Positions 1 through 8,486 of a DNA stretch of 64,000 nucleotides are shown here, piece after piece. The notes beneath the pieces were generated by a model, which worked only from the letters and a program-made list of their open reading frames with translations, did no database searches and was not told the DNA's origin. Source of the stretch: Nitrosopumilus sp. b3 (lineage in GTDB: Archaea; Thermoproteota; Nitrososphaeria; Nitrososphaerales; Nitrosopumilaceae); NCBI RefSeq assembly GCF_014078525.1, contig NZ_MU078695.1:1-64000 (forward strand), read 5' to 3'. Position 1 is the first letter of the stretch. Every line of letters begins with the position of its first letter. The translations under genes and the position numbers were made by a program.

Positions 1-62
1 CAGCGTTAACTGTAGAAAGACAAGTTCCAACAATCACAACTAATGTAGTAGATTTGGGATAG
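1..62 (+). CDS. Archaellin (ArlB), C-terminal fragment
   Basis: A frame open from base 3 ends at TAG 60-62 and gives 19 residues ending TVERQVPTITTNVVDLG. The T-V-E-R-x-V-P pattern close to the stop resembles the conserved C-terminal strand of archaellins. The gene directly precedes the archaellum accessory operon, with its stop 11 bases before the next start, which fits arlB as the first gene. Only the end is present, so the call rests on this short tail and on context. Confidence 0.5.
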   Translation, partial: ALTVERQVPTITTNVVDLG

Positions 63-73
63 GAGAGTTTTTT

Positions 74-1303
74 ATGCTCCACCCATCAACTATTTTTTCT
101 AAAATAAAAATTAGTGAAAGCAATTTAAAATTAATAATTTTTTTAGGATTCGCAATGTATTTTCTTGTACTTTATGAAATGTTTCCCCAATATCTATTTG
201 ATGAGCAATATGTTCTTTTTACTTTAGTTTTACCACTAGTTGCTGTAGTAGTTGGAATAAATTTTAAAAAAATTAATTTAAAAAATTTATCAATCAAAAA
301 TTTATCAGTAAAAAACATCTCCATTAAAGGAAAGGGGAGTGATAAAAATAATTCCAAAGTTGAAACTGGAAATCAAATTGAAGAAACAAATTCCGAAATT
401 GCTGGAAATTCTGAGATTGATGCTTTGCTATCAGGTGCAGACTCAAACAAAGATTCAGGAATGTCAGAAATGGAAGCATTGCTAGCAAAAACAGAGGAGG
501 GAGGAAAAGAAAAGAAAAGTTCTGAGATCGATGCAATGATAGCAAAAACAGAGGAGGGAGGAAAATCCGAAGAAAGTACAGGAGGAAATTCAGAAATCGA
601 GGCATTATTGGCAGGAGCAGAAGCAAATACAGATGATAGTTATTCAGATTCTTCACTAGATAACTCAGACACAGAATTAATTATAATGGAGAAAATGGAG
701 CCAATTGAAAATGATATACAGACCCTAAAAACAGATTTTGACCAGTTTAAGCAAGATCTTACTACAGTTAAAGAAGAAGTAGAGATTCTTTCAAATTCTT
801 TTGAGAGCACATTAACTGATATCAAATTGTTGACTACAGATATGAACAATCCGCTAAACTTTATGAAGGAAGATGCACCGTTTAAAGAAAATATTCAGAC
901 AATTGATGTTGATGCATTAGTCCAAAAACCATCAAGCACTACAGATTCCAATAAATCAGATTCACAAAAACAAGAACCAGTTGTGCAAGAACCAGTTGTG
1001 CAAGAACCAGTTGTGCAAGAACCAGTTGTGCAAGAACCAGTTGTGCAAAAAGTTGAAGAAGATTCAAATTTACCTGAAGATGTCATTACTCTAGTAGATG
1101 AATTATCAAGAGATTTCGTTCCAGAAGAAGTGTTTGAGTTAGCAAAAGTACACTGTAAAACTTTGAATATTACAATTGATGAGAAGCAATTAAAACAATT
1201 TATCGATAAAAAAAATAATTCAACCGACAATCCCAAAGATAATGAAGAAAAATCAGATATGGAGAAGATGTTGGCAAAAACAATTGAAAATGAGGTGAAC
1301 TAA
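74..1303 (+). CDS. Membrane-anchored ArlC-like archaellum motor protein with repeated EIDALL motifs
   Basis: This 409-aa protein has two hydrophobic helices (about residues 20-37 and 45-62), a basic juxtamembrane stretch with N-[LI]-S-[IV]-K repeats, a long acidic linker, an ArlC-like coiled segment (about 206-262, ending in an NP motif) and a small helical C-terminal part (333-378). The linker carries four copies of an S-E-[IM]-[DE]-A-[LM]-[LI] motif (residues 112-181) and a diverged fifth at 394-403. A perfect EPVVQ pentapeptide repeat lies at 301-325. Euryarchaeal ArlC/D/E proteins are soluble and link CheY/CheF to the motor; this one is tethered to the membrane. An RBS (aggagag) precedes the ATG. 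It overlaps arlG by one base. The ArlC assignment is by similarity and position. Confidence 0.68.
   Translation: MLHPSTIFSKIKISESNLKLIIFLGFAMYFLVLYEMFPQYLFDEQYVLFTLVLPLVAVVVGINFKKINLKNLSIKNLSVKNISIKGKGSDKNNSKVETGNQIEETNSEIAGNSEIDALLSGADSNKDSGMSEMEALLAKTEEGGKEKKSSEIDAMIAKTEEGGKSEESTGGNSEIEALLAGAEANTDDSYSDSSLDNSDTELIIMEKMEPIENDIQTLKTDFDQFKQDLTTVKEEVEILSNSFESTLTDIKLLTTDMNNPLNFMKEDAPFKENIQTIDVDALVQKPSSTTDSNKSDSQKQEPVVQEPVVQEPVVQEPVVQEPVVQKVEEDSNLPEDVITLVDELSRDFVPEEVFELAKVHCKTLNITIDEKQLKQFIDKKNNSTDNPKDNEEKSDMEKMLAKTIENEVN
407..616 (+). repeat. Four degenerate EIDALL-type motifs in the ArlC-like linker
   Basis: The four encoded motifs are NSEIDALLSG (residues 112-121), MSEMEALLAK (130-139), SSEIDAMIAK (149-158) and NSEIEALLAG (172-181). 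Two of them are followed by the same DNA, gcaaaaacagaggagggagg, at about 483 and 541, which points to duplication. The motif resembles the LSQxEIDALL peptide at the N terminus of bacterial FliM that binds phospho-CheY. The resemblance is seen; the function is inferred. Confidence 0.7.
974..1048 (+). repeat. Perfect 15-bp tandem repeat, five copies (EPVVQ)
   Basis: The unit gaaccagttgtgcaa occurs five times without a mismatch, encoding EPVVQ five times inside the ArlC-like protein. Identical third codon positions imply recent expansion by slippage. Copy number changes in whole units would keep the frame and only alter linker length. Confidence 0.95.
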
Positions 1304-1782
1304 TGTCATCAGGAATGATTAGTGAGGGAATTTTAATTATAGCATCAATCGTAGTTGCAGGACTTATCACAGGTATTGTAGTTAGTAAGGTAGGCACGTT
1401 TGAAGGGTATTACACGGCAAATACAGAAGCACAAAAAGACAAAATGTTAAGCAAATTTGAAATTATTCACGTAAGTAAGATAAATAGTACTTCAGTGAAT
1501 GCCTGGATAAAAAATACAGGATTAACCCCTATTCGAGAATTAAATTCAGTCGATGTGTATTTTGGGCCGATTACTGCAGTAAATTATGTCGGCTATTCAA
1601 CAGGTTCAACTCCACAATGGAGTTTTGAAGGTAGTACCAATACTAGCTCAGTATGGAATCAGGGGGAAACCATACAAATCCAATTACAAGATGATTCGGC
1701 ATTACAAACTTCCACATCATATTTGATTCAACTCACAATATCAAATGGAGAATCAAATGATCACATATTCTCCGTATCTTAG
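1303..1782 (+). CDS. arlG: Archaellum stator/filament protein ArlG
   Basis: This 159-aa protein has one N-terminal hydrophobic helix (about 9-29) and then a beta-rich extracellular domain with the pattern VNAWIKNTGLTPI, typical of the ArlF/ArlG fold, where a strand carries a K-N-x-G turn. ArlG caps or assembles with ArlF to anchor the motor to the S-layer. The ATG overlaps the stop of the ArlC-like gene (TAATG), so the two are probably translationally coupled. ArlG rather than ArlF is chosen from the N-terminal sequence and because the next gene fits ArlF better. Confidence 0.75.
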   Translation: MSSGMISEGILIIASIVVAGLITGIVVSKVGTFEGYYTANTEAQKDKMLSKFEIIHVSKINSTSVNAWIKNTGLTPIRELNSVDVYFGPITAVNYVGYSTGSTPQWSFEGSTNTSSVWNQGETIQIQLQDDSALQTSTSYLIQLTISNGESNDHIFSVS

Positions 1783-1793
1783 GAGGATTTCAA

Positions 1794-2297
1794 ATGGGTC
1801 TAAGTAATGCAATTAGTGGCGGAATTATCATGTTTGGTATTACATATGTGATATTCACATTTGGAGGATTTACAGATCAAGCTGCATTGTTTTCTGATGC
1901 AACTACTGAAACATCGGATTTGGAAAATAAAATACTGAAAACTTTATTCACAATTGATTCCATAATTACAGCTGCTCCTGCTTCCACATTTACAATAGGC
2001 ATAACAAACACAGGAATTGAGAAATTATGGGCATATGACAAATTCGACATGATCATTACATATGATAGTGGTGGGACAACATACACCGAAAGTTTAGAAT
2101 ATGCAGATGTATGTGGAGTAGGAAAATGGTGTATTACCCTATTCACTAATGATGTGATAGATCCTGAAATTATTAATCAAGGGGAATCCATAATAATTGA
2201 AGGTACGATAAGCAGAGTATTGCAGAGTGGTACTACAATGATAGTAGTTATTTCAACAGATAATGGGGTTGTAGTAAAAGAAACAAAATTAGTCTAA
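1794..2297 (+). CDS. arlF: Archaellum stator protein ArlF
   Basis: This 167-aa protein begins MGLSNAISGGIIMFGI, a short archaellin-like membrane helix (about 7-26), followed by a beta-sandwich domain with a TIGITNTGIEKL strand. ArlF binds the S-layer and acts as a static anchor for archaellum rotation. A strong RBS (aggagg) lies 7 bases before the ATG. It sits 11 bases after arlG and before arlH, the usual G-F-H order of archaellum operons. Confidence 0.75.
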   Translation: MGLSNAISGGIIMFGITYVIFTFGGFTDQAALFSDATTETSDLENKILKTLFTIDSIITAAPASTFTIGITNTGIEKLWAYDKFDMIITYDSGGTTYTESLEYADVCGVGKWCITLFTNDVIDPEIINQGESIIIEGTISRVLQSGTTMIVVISTDNGVVVKETKLV

Positions 2298-2375
2298 GTT
2301 CTGTTCAAAAAAGTCAAACATTTTCTTTAATAGAAAATTCTCGTAGGTTGCTTGTGTTCAATTTGAGGTGTACTT

Positions 2376-3077
2376 ATGCTTAATATTATTTCTACAGGAA
2401 ATGAAGAAATAGATAGACAGTTTGGAGGAGGGATTCCATCACCATCACTTGTATTTATTGAAGGAGCTCACGGTACGGGAAAAAGTGCAATCTCAGCCCA
2501 AATAATGAATGGATTGCTAACAACAAAAAAAAGCCTCCTTTGTGTAATTGAAAACACAGTAAAACAACATATTCAAAAAATGAAATCAATTACATTTAAT
2601 TTTTCAAAACCTTTTGTTCGCAGTCAACTGATATTTGTTCCAATGTACATCAAAGATGCAAAATGGTCTGAGAAAAATACGGAGAGAATACTACCTGCGA
2701 TTAAAGAATTTATTTTAGAAAAAATAGACAAAGTAGACGGTGTCATCATAGACTCAATTTCACCAATGGTCAATAATTCTAAAAATGAATCAATTTTAGA
2801 CTTTCTTTCATTTTGTAAAGAAATTGTTGCAAAAGGCAAAACAGTGATAATCACAAGTCATTCATCTGATTTTTCAGAAGCAACGAATACTGCAGTAGTG
2901 GGAACTGCAGATGTATATCTAAAATTAGGAACTGTGGTAGTGGGAGACAGAGAAGTCAAAACTCTAAAAATTATAAAATTACTAGGTGCTGCAGATACTC
3001 CTGAAGCAGGTTTTGCATTTGAAGTAGATTTGATTTTTGGCATAAAGATTGTCCCAGTATCAATGGCTAACGCATAG
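2376..3077 (+). CDS. arlH: Archaellum ATP-binding protein ArlH
   Basis: This 233-aa RecA/KaiC-fold protein has a Walker A, GAHGTGKSA (about residues 29-37), and a Walker B-like strand, DGVIIDSISP (about 122-131). ArlH binds ATP and regulates the ArlI motor ATPase on the cytoplasmic side. A GAGGTG RBS precedes the ATG. It follows arlF after a 78-base gap with no clear terminator, and arlI starts eight bases after its stop, so it is in the operon. Confidence 0.9.
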   Translation: MLNIISTGNEEIDRQFGGGIPSPSLVFIEGAHGTGKSAISAQIMNGLLTTKKSLLCVIENTVKQHIQKMKSITFNFSKPFVRSQLIFVPMYIKDAKWSEKNTERILPAIKEFILEKIDKVDGVIIDSISPMVNNSKNESILDFLSFCKEIVAKGKTVIITSHSSDFSEATNTAVVGTADVYLKLGTVVVGDREVKTLKIIKLLGAADTPEAGFAFEVDLIFGIKIVPVSMANA

Positions 3078-3085
3078 GTGAGAGA

Positions 3086-4756
3086 ATGGTTTTTGACTTA
3101 TCAAAGATTAATGATGCAGAATTTGTTGCAAAAATTAAGGAAAAACCATATCTCAAAAACTATCTAGAAACATATCAAGGCAAAGGGAATCCTCTCCCTC
3201 TTTTCTCTGAAGAGTTAAAGGCAGAGCACAAAAAGCTGAAAGAGCCAAATTTAATTTATTCTGTAGCAGAAGACACATTCATTCACATAAATCCACATAC
3301 TACTTCTGATGACGGATATAACGAATATGTCATAATTGAGCCTGATGAGCCTGATAGAGAATTAATGGAATTTGCAGACAAAGTATTTGCTGCAAAAGCT
3401 GGTGGTCTAGATCCACCAGTAGAAATCACAGAAAGATTCAACATGGTTGATAATTATCTCAACAAAACATTAGTCTCATCGTCAACTGCTGTAGACTATA
3501 CAAAATTGGGAGATCCTTTTACAGTCAAAACATTTCCGGTCGAAGCAAAAAAATTGAGTGATTTAAAATATCATTTTCTTCAAAAACGTGCAGGCACAGG
3601 TCTTTTAGATCCATTTCTAAATGATCCAAATCTGGAAGACATTTCAATTATTGGTGCCGGTAACATGTATATTATTCACAAGGCATTTGGGACTTTGAAA
3701 GTTCCTGTTTTTCTTAGTGTGGATGCAATTGATGAGTTAATTATTAGTTTATCAGAGCAATTTGGAAAAACAATATCTCATGCAAAGCCAGTAGTAGATG
3801 CAACACTGCCTGACGGTTCCAGAATCAATATTGTGTTTGGAAAAGATATCAGTAGAAAAGGAACGAATGCAACAATACGTAAATTTGCTAGTACACCATT
3901 ATCAATTATTCAAGTTCTAACATCAGGTGTCATGAATTTCACTGAAGTTGCTTATTTGTGGATGATGTTAGAAGCAGGGATGAGTCTTTTTGTAAATGGT
4001 GAGACTGCATCAGGAAAAACAACTACCTTGATGGGATTAACTGCATTCATTCCAGCAAATTGGAAAGTAGTAACAATTGAAGATACACCAGAGTTAACTT
4101 TACCTCATAACAACTGGATTACAGAAGCCACCAGGAATACAGGAAATGCAGCTTCTAGTGTAACAATGGATGATCTTCTAAAAGCAGCATTAAGACAAAG
4201 ACCCAACTATATTCTTGTAGGAGAAATCAGAGGAGCTGAAGGAAACGTGGCATTTTCTGCCATGCAGACAGGTCACCCAGTAATTGCAACATTTCACGCA
4301 GCAGGAATGGTTCCTCTTATTCAAAGACTCTCAAATGATCCAATCAACATTCCAAAGACATACATGGAAAATCTAAATCTGGCACTATTCCAGGGTGCAG
4401 TTCTTAATCCCGAAGGCAAAAGGGTGCGTCGTGTTTTATCAATTAATGAAATTTTAGGAATTTCAAATGATGGTAATGTCATGTTCATTCCAGTATTTGA
4501 TTGGGATGCAGGAACAGATACTGTAAGATTCAAAGGAAAGGGAAGTAGTGCACTATTCATTTCAAAAGTTTTAGAAAAAAGAGGTATGAAAAAGAAAGAT
4601 GAAGGAAAATTATATGACGAACTAGAGCTAAGGGCAAAAATTTTAGAAAAAATGATGGAGAAGAAAATTTTCAATTATTATGATGTATTCAATGCAATTT
4701 CACATTGTAATGAAATTGGATTAGAAGAATATCTCAAGGAGCTTGATGAGCAATGA
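3086..4756 (+). CDS. arlI: Archaellum motor/assembly ATPase ArlI
   Basis: This 556-aa member of the type II/IV secretion ATPase superfamily powers both assembly and rotation of the archaellum. Visible motifs are the Walker A GETASGKTT (about residue 305), an Asp box with IEDTPEL, the Walker B-like YILVGEIRG (about 374) and a His box, QTGHPVIATFHAAG. The N-terminal domain (about 1-170) shows no hydrophobic segment. The length is usual for ArlI. The stop overlaps arlJ (ATGATG), indicating coupled translation. Confidence 0.93.
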   Translation: MVFDLSKINDAEFVAKIKEKPYLKNYLETYQGKGNPLPLFSEELKAEHKKLKEPNLIYSVAEDTFIHINPHTTSDDGYNEYVIIEPDEPDRELMEFADKVFAAKAGGLDPPVEITERFNMVDNYLNKTLVSSSTAVDYTKLGDPFTVKTFPVEAKKLSDLKYHFLQKRAGTGLLDPFLNDPNLEDISIIGAGNMYIIHKAFGTLKVPVFLSVDAIDELIISLSEQFGKTISHAKPVVDATLPDGSRINIVFGKDISRKGTNATIRKFASTPLSIIQVLTSGVMNFTEVAYLWMMLEAGMSLFVNGETASGKTTTLMGLTAFIPANWKVVTIEDTPELTLPHNNWITEATRNTGNAASSVTMDDLLKAALRQRPNYILVGEIRGAEGNVAFSAMQTGHPVIATFHAAGMVPLIQRLSNDPINIPKTYMENLNLALFQGAVLNPEGKRVRRVLSINEILGISNDGNVMFIPVFDWDAGTDTVRFKGKGSSALFISKVLEKRGMKKKDEGKLYDELELRAKILEKMMEKKIFNYYDVFNAISHCNEIGLEEYLKELDEQ

Positions 4757-6237
4757 TGGTAAACAAAGTCAAAGATGTAAAAAACATGTTTGCATCAGGA
4801 AGTAAGGTAGATGAAAATTTTGTATATTTTATTGGTTTACTATATTGTATTTCAACAGGAGAAATTGGAGCAGTAGAACTTTTTAAAACCGGAAAAGATT
4901 CAAAATATGGAAAATATTCTGAAGCATTTAGAGACACCTATAGATTAGGTGTGGGGTGGTCATATGGTTTAGCTTCTGCATGTGAAATGATGGGAAGAAA
5001 AGTTTCAAATCAAAAAGATGATCCCACAAAGCTACTCCTAGTAAAATTATCTCAAGTTGTAAGATTAGGTGATGATTTGAAGACATTTTTTAGGGATGAA
5101 TTAAAAAATTCCTTAGCATCATATTCCATCAGATATGAGGCAAATCTTGAAACACAAAAACTATTTTCAGAAATGTTTTACACTTTAATGTCTACTGCAT
5201 CATTTATGATTTCTGCAAATTCAATTATGAGTATGCTAATGGGTTTTGGTGATTCAGAAACAATTTTGATAATTTCAATGATGGGTACAGGGGCAGGAAT
5301 GGCAGTTTTTGTTGCAATGATGTTTTTCATGTTCCCAAGAGATGTGTTGGCCCATACTGATGATGCTATTGAGAAAAAATTTAGAATGAAGATGTATATC
5401 GGAATATTTGGGACGGTTGGAGTTTCAGCAGTCCTTTTATTAACAAACATGATACCACCCATTCTTGCAATTGGATTAGGTGGAATACCTTTGCTATATC
5501 CAGGAATAATTGCAAAAAAGCAAGAATCAAAGATTGCCACATATACAGAATGGTATCCAACATTCATACTTCATTTTGGTCAATTGCTATCTACTGTAGG
5601 CTCTATGGGCCAAGCACTTCAGGCAGTGATGAGAAGTAATTTTGGCACAATCCAAGTATTCATTGACGGATTAAAAAACAGAATTAAAAACAGAATCGAT
5701 CAGACCATATGTTTTCAATTATTCTCAATTGAAGCTGGACATCATATTATCGCAAATGGAAACGATATAGTTTCAACGTCAATATACAAAGGCGCGGATA
5801 TGAATCTGGTAGGAAACGTAGTTGCAGACATTACAAAGAAGATTAGTGAGTTAAGAGGAAAAAGAGCTCAAAATGCATCTACGTTTCAGCTAGTCGTCGT
5901 AATTCTACATGTTCTATCTCTATCAATATTTGGCTTGATGAACAAGTTAACCGAATTATTCAATGATTTATCAGAAGGGGACCTTTCAAATGCAGCATTT
6001 GAATTAAGCCCAATTGATCCAGTTCTTATGAGTATGCTCATGCCTGTTCTGCTTATAATGACATCAATAATTAGTGGATTTGCAATCAAGATTATTCAGG
6101 GAGGATTATACAAGACAGTCTTCTTCCATATTGGCATATTACTTGTAGTTGGAGGAATCTCAATGTTTGCAATAAATGAATTTATGGCAGACTTTTTGGA
6201 CAGCATAATATTCACAGCGCCATTACCAGGTGTATAG
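4753..6237 (+). CDS. arlJ: Archaellum membrane platform protein ArlJ
   Basis: This 494-aa polytopic protein is related to PilC/TadB platform proteins. It has membrane segments around residues 130-200 and 215-255 and at the C terminus (about 375-485), flanking two cytoplasmic helical domains. ArlJ anchors ArlI and the filament base. The first ATG overlaps the arlI stop; a second ATG at 4756 is equally possible. It is the last recognised archaellum gene here; no prepilin peptidase (arlK) is in the window. Confidence 0.9.
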   Translation: MMVNKVKDVKNMFASGSKVDENFVYFIGLLYCISTGEIGAVELFKTGKDSKYGKYSEAFRDTYRLGVGWSYGLASACEMMGRKVSNQKDDPTKLLLVKLSQVVRLGDDLKTFFRDELKNSLASYSIRYEANLETQKLFSEMFYTLMSTASFMISANSIMSMLMGFGDSETILIISMMGTGAGMAVFVAMMFFMFPRDVLAHTDDAIEKKFRMKMYIGIFGTVGVSAVLLLTNMIPPILAIGLGGIPLLYPGIIAKKQESKIATYTEWYPTFILHFGQLLSTVGSMGQALQAVMRSNFGTIQVFIDGLKNRIKNRIDQTICFQLFSIEAGHHIIANGNDIVSTSIYKGADMNLVGNVVADITKKISELRGKRAQNASTFQLVVVILHVLSLSIFGLMNKLTELFNDLSEGDLSNAAFELSPIDPVLMSMLMPVLLIMTSIISGFAIKIIQGGLYKTVFFHIGILLVVGGISMFAINEFMADFLDSIIFTAPLPGV

Positions 6238-6276
6238 AGTTTTTCGACATAAACTAAACCCATATCATTTGTATGC

Positions 6277-6314
6277 AATGATCAAACAAATCATTATCTA
6301 GAAAATTCTAGATA
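6277..6314. promoter_or_regulatory. Two inverted repeats in the arlJ-MCP gap
   Basis: AATGAT-CAAACAA-ATCATT (6277-6295) has perfect 6-bp arms. TATCTAGAAAATTCTAGATA (6295-6314) has perfect 9-bp arms around AA and ends eight bases before the MCP start. They could be operators for the chemotaxis operon or a hairpin in the mRNA leader. No T-run follows, which argues against a terminator. Confidence 0.5.
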
Positions 6315-6321
6315 TGAAGGT

Positions 6322-7689
6322 ATGACATCACAATCAATTGAAATTATCGATGATAAACAATCAGAAATTAAATCAAATGAGACAAAGTCCTCAAATGATG
6401 AAAAAATTACATCAAAAGTTTTACGAACATTCGATGAAGCAGTAATTGCTTCCCAGCAGTTAAGCGATACAGTATTAGAATTAGAGTCTGCCACAAAAAG
6501 TCAAACCAGTGGAATTGAAGAAGTGTCTCAATCATTGCAATCAATTGCATCCGCTATTCAAGGAGTTGCATTAAATGCAAATAAAGCAATGAATATGATG
6601 AAGGAATCAGAAAAAATTTCACAAGTAATCAGTTCAGATGCAGAAAAAGGAATGAATAAGATGGATAGTATGAAATCAATTGTTTCAGAGTCATCAAAGG
6701 ATGTTCAGAAATTAACTTTGGAGCTTGCTAAAGTTGATAATATGACTGGATTTATCACTCAAATTGCAGAACAGACAAATTTATTGGCACTAAATGCCGC
6801 AATAGAGGCAGCAAGAGCAGGGGATGTTGGAAGAGGGTTTGCAGTAGTTGCAGACGAAGTAAGAAGGCTAGCAGAAAATTCTAAAAAGGGTGCAGAAGAC
6901 ATATCAGAATTAATATCATCATTAAAAGACTCATCAGATAAAACTACAGACAGTATTCAAAAAGGAAACAGTATAGTTCAGGATGCACATGAAGTGATTA
7001 CAAATATCCTAATAGCAATAAAAAATATTTCAACATCAATGACACAAGTTGTTGATCAAATGCAAGAAATTTCAGCAGCCACAGAACAAGTATCAAGTGG
7101 GACAGAGGAAGCTACTGCGGCAAGTGAAGAAGTTCTTTCAGTTGCACAAACAAATCTGACCAGTTTTTCAGATATTGCACAAGCACAAGAAAAAGAAACA
7201 AGAATTCTAAAAGATGCAAATAATTCAGCTAAAACACTGGAGGAAATTGTAGATGTCATAGATGCAACAACTGTCATAACTACAACAGACACAGATGGAC
7301 TAAGTGAGTATACAAATAAAGTCTTTTTAGACATTACAAAAATTCCAAAAGAAAAACAAAAAGAAGAAATGTATAAAATATTCAAATTAGATTGGCATGC
7401 TAAATCATTTTTAGACAAATTATGGAAAAAAATTTCTAGTGGAGAGGTATTTCAGGGATATGTAAGAAATATTGCATCAGATAAAAGTGCATACTGGCTT
7501 AAAACAACAATTAGTCCAACATACGATAAAAATAATAAAATCAAAGGTTATGTCTGTATCGGGACACCAATTACTGAATTGATGGAGATGATAGGTTTGG
7601 AGGGAGTTTGTAAAGATATTGAAAATGGCAAAAACACAAATCCAGCATTTAAAGGAATTATTAAAAAATTAAAAGAAGGGATTTTTTGA
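6322..7689 (+). CDS. Soluble methyl-accepting chemotaxis protein with C-terminal PAS domain
   Basis: This 455-aa transducer has no membrane helix. The signalling hairpin, with [20 protein letters not shown] (from residue 148) and [10 protein letters not shown], is in the first two thirds. A PAS-like domain (about 310-440, with [20 protein letters not shown]) lies at the C terminus. Most MCPs have the sensor N-terminal, so the order is reversed. It probably senses an internal cue such as redox state and passes it to CheA/CheW. GAAGG is the RBS. The stop overlaps cheW (TGATG). Confidence 0.87.
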   Translation: MTSQSIEIIDDKQSEIKSNETKSSNDEKITSKVLRTFDEAVIASQQLSDTVLELESATKSQTSGIEEVSQSLQSIASAIQGVALNANKAMNMMKESEKISQVISSDAEKGMNKMDSMKSIVSESSKDVQKLTLELAKVDNMTGFITQIAEQTNLLALNAAIEAARAGDVGRGFAVVADEVRRLAENSKKGAEDISELISSLKDSSDKTTDSIQKGNSIVQDAHEVITNILIAIKNISTSMTQVVDQMQEISAATEQVSSGTEEATAASEEVLSVAQTNLTSFSDIAQAQEKETRILKDANNSAKTLEEIVDVIDATTVITTTDTDGLSEYTNKVFLDITKIPKEKQKEEMYKIFKLDWHAKSFLDKLWKKISSGEVFQGYVRNIASDKSAYWLKTTISPTYDKNNKIKGYVCIGTPITELMEMIGLEGVCKDIENGKNTNPAFKGIIKKLKEGIF

Positions 7690-8255
7690 TGCCTGAAGAT
7701 AAAACATCTAATGAAATGGTACAAGTAGTAACATTTGCAATTACTGAAGAATCCACAAAAAAAGGGAATTATGCAATACCAATTGAGCATGTAAAAGAAA
7801 TCAAAACATTAGGACCAATAACAAACATACCAAAATCAAAATCATATGTAAAAGGAGTTATGAATCTAAGAGGCAAAATCATTCCAGTAATTGATGTAAA
7901 TGGAAAACTTGGAATTTCTGGCAGTAAAGAGCACATTAAACAAAGAATCCTAGTTACCGACATTGACAATGTTTTAACAGGATTGCTAGTGGATGAAGTA
8001 AACGAAGTTCTAAGATTAGATAGAAAAGATATTGAAATCGCACCTCTTGAAGCTTTTGAAGATAGCAGATACATCAGTGGAATAGCAAAAGTTAATGAAA
8101 AATTATATGTTATTTTAGATACACCCAAATTTCTGGAAGAAAATGCGAATGATGTACTACCAAAAGATACTTCACAAGAACTAAGTATAGAAAATGAAAA
8201 AGAAGACAGCATTCCAGAAATTGAAGAAATGATTAAACAAGAAATTCATAATTAG
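7689..8255 (+). CDS. cheW: Chemotaxis coupling protein CheW
   Basis: CheW links the transducer to CheA. The SH3-like core is visible as YAIPIEHVKEIKTLGPITNIP, then VKGVMNLRGKIIPVIDV and LLVDEVNEVL, the hallmark CheW motifs. The acidic C-terminal extension after about residue 150 is not part of the domain. The ATG at 7689 overlaps the MCP stop codon and gives 188 aa; an in-frame TTG three bases upstream is less likely. Confidence 0.92.
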   Translation: MPEDKTSNEMVQVVTFAITEESTKKGNYAIPIEHVKEIKTLGPITNIPKSKSYVKGVMNLRGKIIPVIDVNGKLGISGSKEHIKQRILVTDIDNVLTGLLVDEVNEVLRLDRKDIEIAPLEAFEDSRYISGIAKVNEKLYVILDTPKFLEENANDVLPKDTSQELSIENEKEDSIPEIEEMIKQEIHN

Positions 8256-8342
8256 GAAAACGAGTAATGCCATATTTTCAAATATATCCCATGATTGAAT
8301 CAGATGCTGCAAATCACATCAAAATAAAATCAAAAATATGGA

Positions 8343-8359
8343 GATTTTTATAAAAAATC
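8343..8359. promoter_or_regulatory. TATA-like palindrome upstream of cheB
   Basis: GATTTTTATAAAAAATC is a near-palindrome centred on an archaeal TATA consensus, in the 231-base gap between cheW and cheB. A start about 25 bases downstream would leave a leader of roughly 110 bases. A further AT-rich TATA-like stretch (aactttttaagatttaaa, about 8410) lies closer to the gene. The gap suggests a second promoter within the chemotaxis region. Confidence 0.4.
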
Positions 8360-8486
8360 AAATTAATGAATGCAGAGTCTGTTCGGCTCAAACATACATC
8401 ATATTATTATAACTTTTTAAGATTTAAAAACAATGATTGACCAATATAGTAATTATTTAATTTTTTACAGGGGGGTGTAAGTCACA

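Noticed and set aside
974-1048. Tandem repeat as a CRISPR array
   Set aside because: The units are adjacent without spacers and encode an in-frame EPVVQ repeat.
895-1236. Antisense ORF with CTTGS repeats opposite the ArlC-like gene
   Set aside because: It is the mirror of the EPVVQ repeat; no RBS and no known domain. The same applies to other antisense frames.
7686-7688. TTG at 7686 as the cheW start
   Set aside because: The ATG three bases on gives the standard TGATG overlap with the MCP stop.
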